Shown here in pieces: positions 1 through 13,086 of a stretch of DNA of 64,000 nucleotides. The DNA is from Alviniconcha marisindica. Taxonomy: Eukaryota > Mollusca > Gastropoda > Provannidae. The stretch spans positions 46,001-110,000 of the forward strand of contig JABMCL010001430.1 in the NCBI GenBank assembly GCA_018857735.1, in the 5' to 3' direction. The translations under genes and the position numbers were made by a program. Position 1 is the stretch's first letter, and each line of letters begins with the position of its first letter. Under the pieces are notes generated by a model that was not told where the DNA came from, did no database searches, and saw only the letters and a program-made list of their open reading frames with translations.

Positions 1-97
1 CGTCAATAAACCTATCCACCAGAAAGTCAATAAACCAACCCACCAACAAGTCACTAAACCAGTCAACATATCCACCAACCAATTCATAAACCAACAT

Positions 98-1424
98 GAC
101 ATCTTTACTTGCAGGGTGTTTGAAGCCCTGTCTAACAGGACACATCTTTTACTTGTAGTGTGTCTGAAGCCCTAACAGGACACATCTTCATTAGCAGGGT
201 GTCTGAAGCCCTAACAGGACACATCTTTACTTGTAGGGTGTCTGAAGCCCTAACAGGACACATCTTTCCTTGTAGTGTGTCTGAAGCCCTAACAGGACAC
301 ATCTTTATTAGCAGGGTGTCTGAAGCCCTAACAGGACACATCTTTACTTGTAGGGTGTCTGAAGCCCTAACAGGACACATCTTTACCTGTAGTGTGTCTG
401 AAGCCCTAACAGGACACATCTTTACCTGTAGTGTGTCTGAAGCCCTAACAGGACACATCTTTACCTGTAGGGTGTCTGAAACCCTAACAGGACACATCTT
501 TACTTGTAGTGTGTCTGAAGCCCTAACAGGACACATCTTTACTTGTAGGGTGTCTGAAGCCCTAACAGGACACATCTTTACCTGTAGGGTGTCTGAAGCC
601 CTAACAGGACACATCTTTACCTGTAGGGTGTCTGAAGCCCTAACAGGACACATCTTTACCTGTAGGGTGTCTGAAGCCCTAACAGGACACATCTTTACCT
701 GTAGTGTGTCTGAAGCCCTAACAGGACACATCTTTACTTGTAGGTGTCTGAAGCCCTAACAGGACACATCTTTACTTGTAGGTGTCTGAAGCCCTAACAG
801 GACACATCTTTACTTGTGGGTGTGTCTGAAGCCCTAACAGGACACATCTTTATGTAAGGGTGTCTGAAGCCCTAACAGGACACATCTTTATTGCAGGGTG
901 TCTGAAGCCCTAACAGGACACATCTTTATGTAGGTGTCTGAAGCCCTAACAGGACACATCTTTACCTGTAGTGTGTCTGAAGCCCTAACAGGACACATCT
1001 TTACCTGTAGTGTGTCTGAAGCCCTAACAGGACACATCTTTATTAGCAGGGTGTCTGAAGCCCTAACAGGACACATCTTTACCTGTAGTGTGTCTGAAGC
1101 CCTAACAGGACACATCTTTACTTGTAGTGTGTCTGAAGCCCTAACAGGACACATCTTTATTAGCAGGGTGTCTGAAGCCCTAACAGGACACATCTTTACC
1201 TGTAGTGTGTCTGAAGCCCTAACAGGACACATCTTTATTAGCAGGGTGTCTGAAGCCCTAACAGGACACATCTTTACCTGTAGTGTGTCTGAAGCCCTAA
1301 CAGGACACATCTTTACCTGTAGTGTGTCTGAAGCCCTAACAGGACACATCTTTACCTGTAGTGTGTCTGAAGCCCTAACAGGACACATCTTTATTAGCAG
1401 GGTGTCTGAAGCCCTAACAGGACA
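98..1424. repeat. 39-bp minisatellite, about 33 copies (ATF6 intron 11 side)
   Basis: Unit GTGTCTGAAGCCCTAACAGG plus ACACATCTTTACCTGTAG. A few units are one to three bases shorter or carry TTATTAGCAG. Because 39 is a multiple of three, both strands stay open (minus MCPVRASDTLQVK, plus VSEALTGHIFTCR); I do not regard these as proteins. On the transcript strand many units contain CAG|GTAAAG. Positions 1-97 hold a degenerate CCAACCCACCAA-type repeat. Confidence 0.95.
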
Positions 1425-1494
1425 GGATAAAAATCCCGACGCCCACAGAGGACTCCCAAAAGCGCTGCCCAGTGAGGGACACACAGGACAGTAC

Positions 1495-1665
1495 CTGTAA
1501 GCCCCGTCCTCCAGGTCTTTGGCGTAGTGCCCTTGCGTGGCGGCCTTCAGCGTGTTCACGGGCATGTAGGGCTTTTTCCTGGCCGGAGGGCGTGCTTTGG
1601 GCGTCTGCTTCTTCAGCTTCACCTCCTCCTCTCGAATCATCCAACCGCGAAGCTGCTCAGCTAGC
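1495..1665 (-). CDS. ATF6: ATF6 exon 11, lumenal stress-sensing region (last exon in window)
   Basis: Encodes [19 protein letters not shown], then a basic Pro/Arg/Lys stretch and [16 protein letters not shown]. Acceptor TTTGCAG; donor TTACAG|GTACTG at 1494. A 39-bp minisatellite starts about 70 bases downstream on the transcript strand. The next exon is not in the window. Confidence 0.85.
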
Positions 1666-2849
1666 CTGCAAACATGTGGTCAGTGTACAGGACTTTTCTA
1701 TCATTGGCAGGAGCTGCCACAAGTATCATTTTTGTCATGACAAGTTTTGTTGCAGCAAACACGTTTGTTGCGACAAATACGTGTTTGTCACAACAAAACA
1801 TGTCTTTTGTCGCAACAAAAGTATGCTTGCCATGACAAAACTTTTGTCGCAAAACAACTGTTTGTCACGACAAAATAGTTTTGTCACAACAAATATATAT
1901 TGTTGCGACTAGCATATTTTTGTCACAACAAAAGACACGTTTTGTCATGACATGTTTTGTAAGCTTGTCGCTATAAATATCTGTCACAACAAAACTTTTG
2001 TCACGGCAAAAATATGTTTGTCACGACAAAACTTTTGTTGCAACAAGCATACTTTTGTCACGACAAAAGACACGTTTTGTTGTGACAAAAATTATACTTG
2101 TGGCAGCTCCCGCCAATGATACATTTCAACCGGGTGACAGCGCTCTGGTCTCAGCCCTGACCAAGGCATGCCCCACTACCCAGGAGCATCAAGGAGACAG
2201 ACTGTGTTCATTCTTCCTGGTCCGCTCTCACTCTCAGGATGCGCTTCTTTCATTACAGCTCATGAATGCGTGACTGCGTGTGTATACCTGCGTGCATGTG
2301 TGCATGTATGAACACATGCACGCAGACATACAGATATCCATGTCAGAAGCATGATGAGTTAAGTGCACATGTGGATGCATGCACATGCGCATTTAACTCA
2401 TCATGCTTCTGACGGTGTGAGTGTGTCAAGATGCACTTCTTTGATTATAGCTCATGCATGCATGATTACGTGTGTATATCTGTGTGCATGTGTGCACATG
2501 CGCGCTAACTCATCATGCTTCTTATGGTGTGACAGTGTGAAAATGTATGCTTCTTTCTCCCCAACACCTGCGTTACAAACCTGCGTATTCTTGCATGGAA
2601 ATTTATTACAAATCAAAAACAATCATTCATCCGGTCATAACCGCTACCTGCAACCAAGCAACGCTCCTGTGCCATTACCTGCCTATGCCTGAGCACTGCT
2701 ATGGCAGAGAAACTGAATTTTTAAATCCAGCTCTGCAGGCCCAACTCCACGCAAACAAAGGAGTAAAGGGAGGCTACTCCATTCAGTTCCCTCTCAAACA
2801 TTTTGAGCAAAAGTGCTCTCATCCCATTTTTATTTTCAACACTCCATTC

Positions 2850-2880
<31 letters not shown>

Positions 2881-5800
2881 TTCCAAGTTTCACAGCTGTC
2901 TCCCCCACCCCCCCAATGTCTCACAGCTACCAGGGTTTTTTTTGTGTTTTTTTCACTGCCATAATCAATCCATTGTATCATCCAATCTCTTTCTCTCTCA
3001 TCCAGCAAAAAACCCATTTTGTTGATGGGAAATCCAAGAACTAACTCAGACGCTATCACCACCTAAATCCTTCACCGGCATTACCTGCCTGTGCCCCGGA
3101 TGCTCACCTGGACGACTCGGTGCTGTTGAAATAGATGGGACAGAAATGGGCCGCCACAGTTGACTCATTCAGCATCCCAGAGGACAGCAGGTGCCGTAGG
3201 TCTTTATCAAACTGCAGCACGCGCCGAGCGTGCTCCGCTCCCCACATACGCTCAGCGCTGGAGTCGCCCAGCCTACCCCCACCACCTCCACCATCAAATC
3301 TAGCGGAGTTGTCTGGCAGGGAGAGGAGGTGACGTCCCCTGACGGCGAGGGGTGGGGACTGCCAGGTCTGTGCACTGTTGCCGAACGGTCGGTCCCATGT
3401 CAAGATGGAGCTGGGGACGCCAGAGAGAAATGAGTCTGACGGAGCCATGGTGAACAAAATGTGGCAATATTGGACATTTTCAATCATTTTATTTACCTCT
3501 TTACTGCCTTTCTCACTGCCCTGATATAACCGTACTGGTTGACTGGGCGTAAAACACCAATTTACTTACTTACTGCCTTTCTCAAACTGCTGTCAGTACA
3601 AAATGATCCGTGAGACAGTTTAGAAGTACTTTTACAAAACATTAAAACTCTCAGGAAGTTAATACTCATCAGCAACAATATTTCAACAAAACAATACTCT
3701 CAACTGATACAGCTCGATATCCAGATTACCCAAAGCGCAGCTCTGTAAGTGTAAAGGTTTTCCAGTAATCACACAATCACAGCTTAGAAATGTGCTCCAT
3801 GTTCAGGTCACCTATACAGACTGTGCACAGCCAACAATTCAATCATTTAAAAAAAAAAAAATTGAGCCTATGGTCATTACATGATAGACTCATACCTGAA
3901 TGAACCAAGATTTTAAAGTGATGCACAGCCAACAATTCAATCATTTTTTGTTTGTTTGTTTTTGAGCCTACGGTCATTACATGACAGACTCATACCTGAA
4001 TGAACCAAGATTTAAAGTGATGCAGAGGCCGATGACAAAGATGAACGCCTTCTTGCGAGGTGTGAGTCCCGCTGTTTGTCGCAACTTGCAATTCTGAAAC
4101 ACAGCATTCAGTTTCAATTTTGACATTTATATATTCAATTGATTATACCCCTCAGCAGTCCCTAGTGGCACATTTAGGGGTTTCATACCTGGCTACATAC
4201 ACAGCTGCTGCCAGAAGGCCAGTATTAGCCAGTCCTGCAATGTTTCTAAAGAACCCACTTCCAAGGTGTACCCAGCCATGTTTATACTCAAATACTTCTG
4301 AGGTGTACCCAGCCACGTTTACACTCAAATACTTCTGAGGTGTACCCAGCCATGTTTATACTCAAATACTTCTGAGGTGTACCCAGCCATGTTTACACTC
4401 AAATACTTCTGAGGTGTACCCAGCCATGTTTACACTCAAATACTTCTGAGGTGTACCCAGCCATGTTTACACTCAAATACTTCTGAGGTGTACCCAGCCA
4501 TGTTTACACTCAAATACTTCTGAGGTGTACCCAGCCATGTTTACACTCAAATACTTTTGAGGTGTACCCAGCCATGTTTACACTCAAATACTTCTGAGGT
4601 GTACCCAGCCACGTTTACACTCAAATACAGGTAAGAGCACATTTTTTTTCTCCTGTATTTTCAGAAAAAAACAGGGACAGTAGCGGCAATACTGGCAGTA
4701 TGCAGAAGGTCTGGAAACAGAAGACATCACTATGCCAGGCTCAGGTTTGTATACTGACAGGAACGCTTGTTCCCTCAATGCTTTGGCACTTTCTCCATCA
4801 GCTCTTTTCCATTCTATTTTGTTCCTTGTGAAAATAATCCGTAAATCATTTCAACACTGTTTCCAGAAAAATGGTAAATGCTCGCACTTTGCAGCAGAAA
4901 TGCAAGCCTTGTTTTGCATTGCCGGAGAATTCTGGGCCAAAGACTACACAAACTGCAATACAAAAAAACAACGCTACGGCAGTGAGAAGTTGCAAGACTT
5001 AACTTGTGCCACAGAAAACCCAGGACGGGCATATTCTGGACTGCAAAACATGTCTAGACATTTTTGACGGTATTTATTTTTGTATTTTCAAGTGCTGAAA
5101 ATTTAAGCTCCCATGTCATACAGGTAAGCAGGTCTGTGTACCCTTCAGGTTACACGTGCATGCAGGTCTCTCTTGATCTGGGCTGGGGCAGACACATGCT
5201 TTTGACAAAGGCAACCGAGCGTCATAACAGATCACAAAACATTTGGATATCACGTCATTTATAGAGAAATGTTTTTCATTTAACTTTGTATTCTCAGCAC
5301 TATCAATTCATACCATGCCTTGGATGCATCCAGTTACTGATTCATGTCAGCATTCCACTTTCTTCTTCTTCTTTTTGTTATTTTTATTTCTCTGCATGGG
5401 GTGGGGGGAGTAACTCAAGAATTGGGGGGGGGGAGGAGGGGGGGGGGGTTGGGGGAGGGTATGAGGGCTGGTAGTGATACGGCAGGGGGGGGGGAGGAGG
5501 GGGGATGGAGGGGGTGATGGTGGTATGGTGGGGGGGGGGAGGGTATGAGGGCTGGTAGTGGTATGGCGGGGGTGGGGAGGAGGGGAGGTGGGTGGATGGT
5601 GGGGGGGTGGGGAGGTATGGGGGGGAGGGGGGGGGGGGGGGGGGGGTGGGGGGTTGAGGAGCGGAGGGGGGGGGGGGGGTATGAGGGCTGGTAGTGGACG
5701 GCAGAGGGGGGGGGGTATGAGGGCGGTAGATGGTACAGCAGGGGGGGGGAGGAGGGTATGAGGGCTGGTAGTGGTACGGCAGGGGGGGGGGGGGTATGGG

Positions 5801-8800
5801 GGGATGGTACGGCAGGGGGTGGGGAGGAGGGTATGAGGGCTGGTAGTGGTACGGCAGGGGGGGGGGGGGGGTATGAGGGCTGGTAGTGGTACGGCAGGGG
5901 TGGGCAGGAGGAGTTATGAGGGCTGGTAGTGGTACAGTGGGGGAGGGGGGGAGGGGGGTATGAGGGCTGGTAGTGGTATGGCAGGGGGCAGGGGACAGGG
6001 AGGGTATGAGGGGTGATGATGGTATGGCTGGGAGGGGGGGGGGGGGAGGGGTATGAAGGGTGGTGGTTGTATGGCAAGGGTTGGGGGGGGGGGGAGGGGG
6101 GGGGGGGGAGCATACATAACATGTAACTAACATAGTTATCTTATCACAGTTCTGGTGAGAGTCCTGTAAACAAAGTTAGCTTTAACTGCTTTTGTTTACT
6201 AAGCTCATTCCACTGAATCCGAGTACTGACTGCTCTTCGAAAATTAACCCAGTTACACCAACACCAGAATCTAGGCAGAGCGCAGCTGAGCTGCCACTGG
6301 CTTGCGCCCATGAAACCAGATTTAACGAAAAGCATCACTGTTTACCCTGGACACAGCTTGCGGGATAAGCTCCCATCGATCCCACAAAGTGGCCGGTGAA
6401 CCAAACCCAGAGAAAGACCCTAGGAAAATCTATAATTCTCTGGAGTCAGGTGTTGTTCACTCTCACCTTCTATTAACAACAGCTGTTGCACACACTGAAA
6501 AGATGGCCCAGCCAAGTGAGGGAGGTGTGGCTTTACGGTTAAGACACCTGATGCAAGATCCCAGTGGGGGGTGTGGGTAAAGGATGCAGAAAAGTGAGGA
6601 AAGGGATGCGGGGCGAAAGGGGGCTGGGGGTAAGAGTTCAAAAATCAGGAGACAGAGACCAAGAGCCAGCTGACCAAGCTGGTGAGAGCAAAAACTGTGT
6701 GTGGGGGGTTCAAAGTGAACACTGTGCGCATGGTGAAAACTGGAACTCATAAGACAAAGAGGCTGTGTGCATGGTGAAAACTGGAACTCATAAAACAAAG
6801 AGGCTGTGTGCATTGTGAAAACTGGAACTCATAAGACAAAGAGACAAAGGCCCAATGGATCATGTCAGTGAGGGAACACGCTGCGTACATGGTGTAAAAG
6901 ACAAAGAGACAAAGGCCCAATGGATCAGGTCAGTGATTCAGCTCAGACAAACCAATGTCTTCCGCTGTGTGAAGCGCATCTGGCAGACTGTTCCAGAGGG
7001 TGGGGGTCGCACTGTGGAATGACCAAGCGCCCAAGCAGTTTTTTTATTGTTTGAGACAAATGACACACTACCTGAGTGTGCATGCACATTACAGTATTAC
7101 ACTTATGACCCCCTCCCCCCCCCCCTCCCCCCCCAACCAAATGTTGCCCTGTCTAAAATAGGAGATATTCCATCACAGCTTTCAGAGGCAATTCAAAAAC
7201 CCGAAAGCCCGACTGTCAAAACAGGTTTCCCCAGGGAAGCCGGCCCAAGTTTCCCATGAGAAACAAATACCAAAGACAGTACAGAAAGGGAGACAAGAAG
7301 ACTCAGCTCCTGAGCTACAAAGGTGCTGAACTGTCCGTGGGGATGTTAAAGCTTGCGTCAGATTTTGAGACTGGTGAAGAAATGAGACGCAGTGTCATGT
7401 GGGTCAAGCTCAGCCAGTGATGGTACCTCGTCCTGAAGCTCTTTTACTTTGCTCCTCAGCGCCTGGTTCTCGTTCCTCAGCTGCTGGTTTTCTGAGTTGA
7501 ACTCTTTGACTTGGGCCTCCAGGGATGTCAGATACTGCAAGAATGTATCACACATGTACGTGAGCGTGCGCACCCACACACACACCCACACACACATGCA
7601 CATGTATACAAACACGTACACACACACACACACACACACGCATGCAATCACGCACACACACACACACACACACACATGTATACAAACACATGTACACAGG
7701 CACACACGCATGCAATCACATATGCACACACACACACACACATTACTTCACATTTGGCGAGCACAGTACACATCTCTCTTTACGTTTTCTTTTCCAACCA
7801 TGTATATACATACATTGTTTTGTGTGCACCATGTACAAGTTCATCATAGTGAATGTGTGTATGCTTGCTCTGAACGCCATGCCTCATTCCATCTGTATTT
7901 TCATGACACACAGCAATAAAGGCAGGCTAAAAATAAATTGAATTGGCAACCAATGCCATAGCAATGCGGATTAGACAGTTCATTCTTAACACTGGGGGTC
8001 TGGGAGGGCTATCCAAGACTGCTACACCAGTCAATCAGCAATCTGGAGGTGGCTCAAACCTAATGAATACCAAACGCTTGAGGCAGGCTGTGGTCGTAAA
8101 AAATGTACGTTCTGACTGGCTCAAAAACAGACGTCTGTTGTAAAAACAAAAACAAACTCTGTACCTCTTTCTTTCGCTTCCGGGACAAACTGGCTGACTC
8201 TCTGTTCTTGATCATCCGTTGCTGTCGTTTGGACTTCGTCTGAAATGATACATCATCCTGTCTGGTGAAAATATTCATTATACATCAACAACAACAACAA
8301 ATTTATTCCAAAACAAACTTGAAGGCCAACGTTCTGAAGCAAGATCCAAACACACAAAAGGTTAAACAGAACACCAATTTTAATTAGGTAATACAAAACA
8401 TGCACTATCAGGAAGATGATGTTTGGGGACTCAATTGATCATGTCAGTGAGGGAACACGCTGTGTACATGGTGTAAAAGACAAAGAGACAAAGGCCCAAT
8501 GGATCAGGTCAGTGATTCAGCTCAGACAAACCAATGCCTTCCGCTGTGAGAAGCGCATCTGGCAGACTGTTCCAGAGGGTGGGGGCCACACTGTGGAATG
8601 ACCTAGCGCCCAAGCAGATTTTTTGCTTGTGACAAATGACACTACCTGAGTGTGCATGCACATTACAGTATTACACTTATGACCTTTTTAAAGAAAGAGA
8701 CAGGATGCTACAGAATGACAGTCACGAGGCAGAAGCACAAAGGACCAATGCCATGTTGGTGAGAGGACAGAGCGAGACTGTGTGGGTGAGTGATGTTGAA

Positions 8801-11800
8801 AATCAGGAGACAGAGACCAAGAGCCAGCTGACCTAGCTGGTGAGAGCAAAAACTGTGTGTGAGGGGTTCAAAGAGAACACTGTGCGCATGGGATAAAATT
8901 GGAACTAATAAGACAAAGAGACAAAGACCCAACTGACCATGTCAGTGAGAGAACACGTTGTGCACATGGTGTAAAACGGGAACTCGCAAGACAAAGAGAC
9001 AAAGGCCTAACTGACCATGTCAGTGAGAGAACACACTGTGTCCATGGTGTAATACTAGAACTCACATGACAAAGAGACAAAGGCCCAACTGACCGTGTCA
9101 GTGAGAGAACACATTGTGTACATGGTGTAAAACTAGAACTCACATGACAAAGAGACAAAGGCCCAAAATGACCATGTCAGTGAGAGAACACATTGTGTAC
9201 ATGGTGTAAAACTAGAACTCACATGAGAAAGAGACAAAGGCCCAAAATGACCATGTCAGTGACAGAACACATTGTGTGCATGGTGTAAAACTAGAATTGA
9301 CATGACAAAGAGACAAAGGCCCAACTGACCGTGTCGGTGAGAGAACACACTGTGCACATGGTGTAAAAGACAAAGAGAGAAAGGCCCAACTGACCGTGTC
9401 GGTGAGAGAACACACTGTGCACATGGTGTAAAAGACAAAGAGACAAAGGCCCAACTGACCATGTCGGTGAGAGGATGAGAGACCTTGCAGGAGGTGGTGA
9501 GTCCCGCTGCTGCTGAGGTGGTGACAGTGGTAGCCGTGGTGATGTCCGATGGGTCTGAGGCAGGTGGCTGGAAGCGCAGAGCTCCAGATGCCGTCAGCTT
9601 GGCAAACTCCTCTGGCGTCAGCAACAGCTTTTTGGCACCGGCTGGAATAGGGTGAGATACATGTATAGTCACAATAACAGCTTCTCTCTAGTAAAAGCCT
9701 TTGTTTGTATACTGCTCCTGTATTTTAGACAATCTTGATTACATCTTGGCTACACTGATTACTTAGTTACTTAGAGTCTAAGGAAAAAGAAATGCAACAA
9801 AGCTGACAGCTAGTGTTCTGAAACAAGACTGAAACACACACAAAAGTTAACAAGAACACTTGTTTAAATTAGACAATACAAAACAAACCAACCTTATATT
9901 TTGTATTGTCTAATTTTTAAAAAAGAATTTCTTTTTAACCATTATGTGTTTTCATACTCTTTTTTTTCTACTCAAATACGTCAAAACACACACAAAAGTT
10001 AACAAGAACACTTGTTTAAATTAGACAATACAAAACAAACATACATTATATTTTGTATTGTTTAAAAAAAAAATTAAAGAACTTTTTAACCATTACGTGT
10101 TTTTATACTCTCTTATTTTTCGATTCAAATACATCAAAATTACCTGGTTTGACAGAGACCGGTTTCGGTCCCATCTTAGGAACCACCTGACCCACAGCCA
10201 GGTTCGACCCTCTGTTCACAGACACCGGCACGGCCGTCACTATGCTCCCTGACATGTTCGTCGCCATGGACGAGGTTACCCCGTTGGGCTTGGGGCGAAT
10301 CTGAATCTTCTGGTTCAGGATGGAGTTCAGCTGAACTGGCACAGACGGCAAAGACGTTGAAAATGATGTGGGCGACAGCGTGAGAGATGAGGATGACGGT
10401 GCCATGGTGGCCGATGAGGATGAGCTGGGAGGCAGGATGCTCCCTGGGAACTGCGAGAGGTCAGAGGGCAGTGCCAGGTGGCTGGCGAGGTCGCTTCCTT
10501 CATCCTGCGGGATGAAGATGAGGGTCTGCCCCGCGGGGGAGCTTGGAGAGAGGGAGCTGACGGACAGGGAGTCGGGGAGGAGGGAGTCGGAGGAGAGGGA
10601 GCTGGAGGACAGGGAGTCAGGGGGGAGGGGGGAGGGGGACATCTCGTAGGCAGAGGTGTGGTGCAGGGGGGAGGTGGCAGCAATGTTCGTGGTGCTGGTG
10701 TCCCACGGGAGGCAGTTTTCTCTTTTCACCACAGCATTCATAAACGCATCCTGACCCTGCAACCATGGGGGGAAAGATCATTCAACTGAAATGGTGACAG
10801 TGCAATGATAAGTACAGTTTCCATATATATGTGACCCATTCTCACCAATTGAGTCTTAATTCGCAGCTGGCTTACTGGGCTATAGGCAAAAACAGTCAGT
10901 GGGGGTTTACCTGGGTGCTTTCATATTTTTTGCGAAATTAAAGTCTATAAGCATTCAACTTTGGTGTGATTGCACTGATATGCTTTGACATTTTTTGTTT
11001 AACACGTGTGGTTTTTTTAACATACCCGGCATCAATTTTGCTCATTTTAAATTGAGAGCATGGGACTAAAAACATTAATAACAAAATATATTAAAAGTTA
11101 ACTAATGTTGAAATTTCAAGTCTCTTCAGGTGCCCCAATGTTTGATATGTTCCCTGCCAAAAATTGTAAAGACAGGTACATTTAAACCTCCTGCTGCTAA
11201 GGATTAAAGGAAAAAGTACTCAATGCACAGTGAAAACTTTAAAGCTGATTTTCTCAAAATGGCCTCTGCCACACATGCAACCTTCAAAGACACATCACAT
11301 CTACATTTTTTGGAGGAGAAATGTGATCTAAATATCAAATAATGAGCAGAACCTGTGGAGTTGAGACATGTAGATATGTCATTTCGTTTGAATGGGTCAC
11401 ATAAAGACATATATATATATATATATATATATCAAACAATGAAGATGTGTCTTAACTCCCCAACTTAGAACTCACAGTAGGATCCAGAGGCTGCATAAAT
11501 TCATGTCTCCTCTGCAGAGAACCCACAGCTGTCAAAGATTCTCTCCATGTCAGAAAATAGCCTTGCATGCTTTGCCTAGTGCCAGGAATCCTGCCATTCT
11601 GTTGCCCTCCTGGTTCATTCAACACCACTTTCTCAAATCCTCTGTGAATATAGTGATGTGTGATGTTGCTGAGAAGTATGTTAAACATTTACTTGTGATA
11701 TGAACTGTACTTCACCCCGATATGACCTATGTGGTTAACTGGGAATAAAATAAAATAAGAGCCACAGTGTGTGCGTGTGTGTGTATGTGTGTGTGCGCGT

Positions 11801-12211
11801 GCGCGCGTGTGCATGTGTGCGTGCATGCTGCTTGTGCAGTTTGTAAAGCATTCAAACCACTCACCGACACGTATCCCTCGGAGCTGCATTCTGAGGAAGG
11901 GGAGGATGGGGCTTCCTGTTTCACTTGCACTGCGCCCACCCCCAAGTTGACACCTGTCCAACACACGACCGACAACTGTTGTATCAATTCTGCATGCTCT
12001 CTGCTCTGCCAACTGAGCTGTCCGATCCTGGAGGCTACAACTGTACAAGTACAAGAAGCTACCACACAATGACAGGGTTTGTGTTGACCAGTCATTTCCA
12101 GCATTTTACCAGCTAATATCAGCATTTACCAGAAACAAAATCAGCAATCAGTCAGATGTGCTGGTTGTGATTTTATTTGACCAGTTCTCAAAAAAATGAG
12201 TTTTAACATAG

Positions 12212-12254
<43 letters not shown>

Positions 12255-13043
12255 TGGGTGCTAAGAGTGTGTGTGTGTTGGTATGTGTGTCACTGTGTGT
12301 GTGTGTATGTTCTAGACAGGAAAGGGAGCTGGTGTTTGCCATATATATATATATATATATAGTACAGCTATAGAAGTAGCATGGGCAGCCGTGCATCTGA
12401 CCGGTTTCCCATGAACCCCTTTCACCACCTTGTAGACACCATGCTGGTTTGTTCAATATCTGCTGTGATCACTGCAATGAGCCGTGACAACAGCATTTCT
12501 ACCCTGAACTAATAAATGCATGAGCCATTCAGGCCAAAAAGGCCAGTCAATGCCCAATAGGTCCCAGCTGGCACAGCAGCAATGCCCCACAGGTTGGGGG
12601 GGGGGGGGGGGGGGGGGGGGGGTATGGGAGGAAGTACAAGAGGGTGAAACCCTCTGGCCGGCAATGACATCCATGATTTACATTTCTTCTCTGAGCATAA
12701 AAATTGATAAAAACGAAAACCTCCTTTGTCATTACAGTGTGAACTAAACACATTACACGTGTACATATTTGCAAGCAGTCTTCCAGAGTTCTTGTTTCCC
12801 TCTCTCCGTATCTGTTCTGTTCAAAAGGCTGTACTAACTACCATGATGCTGTCTCGCTCAACACCACACACAAGTTAATCTAAGCCTGTAAGTCACCCTA
12901 AGTAATAATAATAATAATGTACATTTATCATGCGCTCATCAATGCCCTGAGTGCTCACGTGATAAATATTAACCTAAATTCAATATTCTACACTCAAGTA
13001 GAGCACAGTCCTACCAGAACAATTTACATAAGGTATTATATGG

Positions 13044-13086
<43 letters not shown>

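Noticed and set aside
98..1424. CRISPR-like array
   Set aside because: The units are contiguous with no unique spacers, and the genome is eukaryotic.
132..1640. Long repeat-protein ORFs with 13-residue units on both strands
   Set aside because: They follow from a 39-bp minisatellite whose period is a multiple of three; both strands are open equally, and indels break the frame near 740-930.
5384..6133. Proline-rich protein of about 249 residues
   Set aside because: Pure composition effect of G-runs; two overlapping frames look alike.
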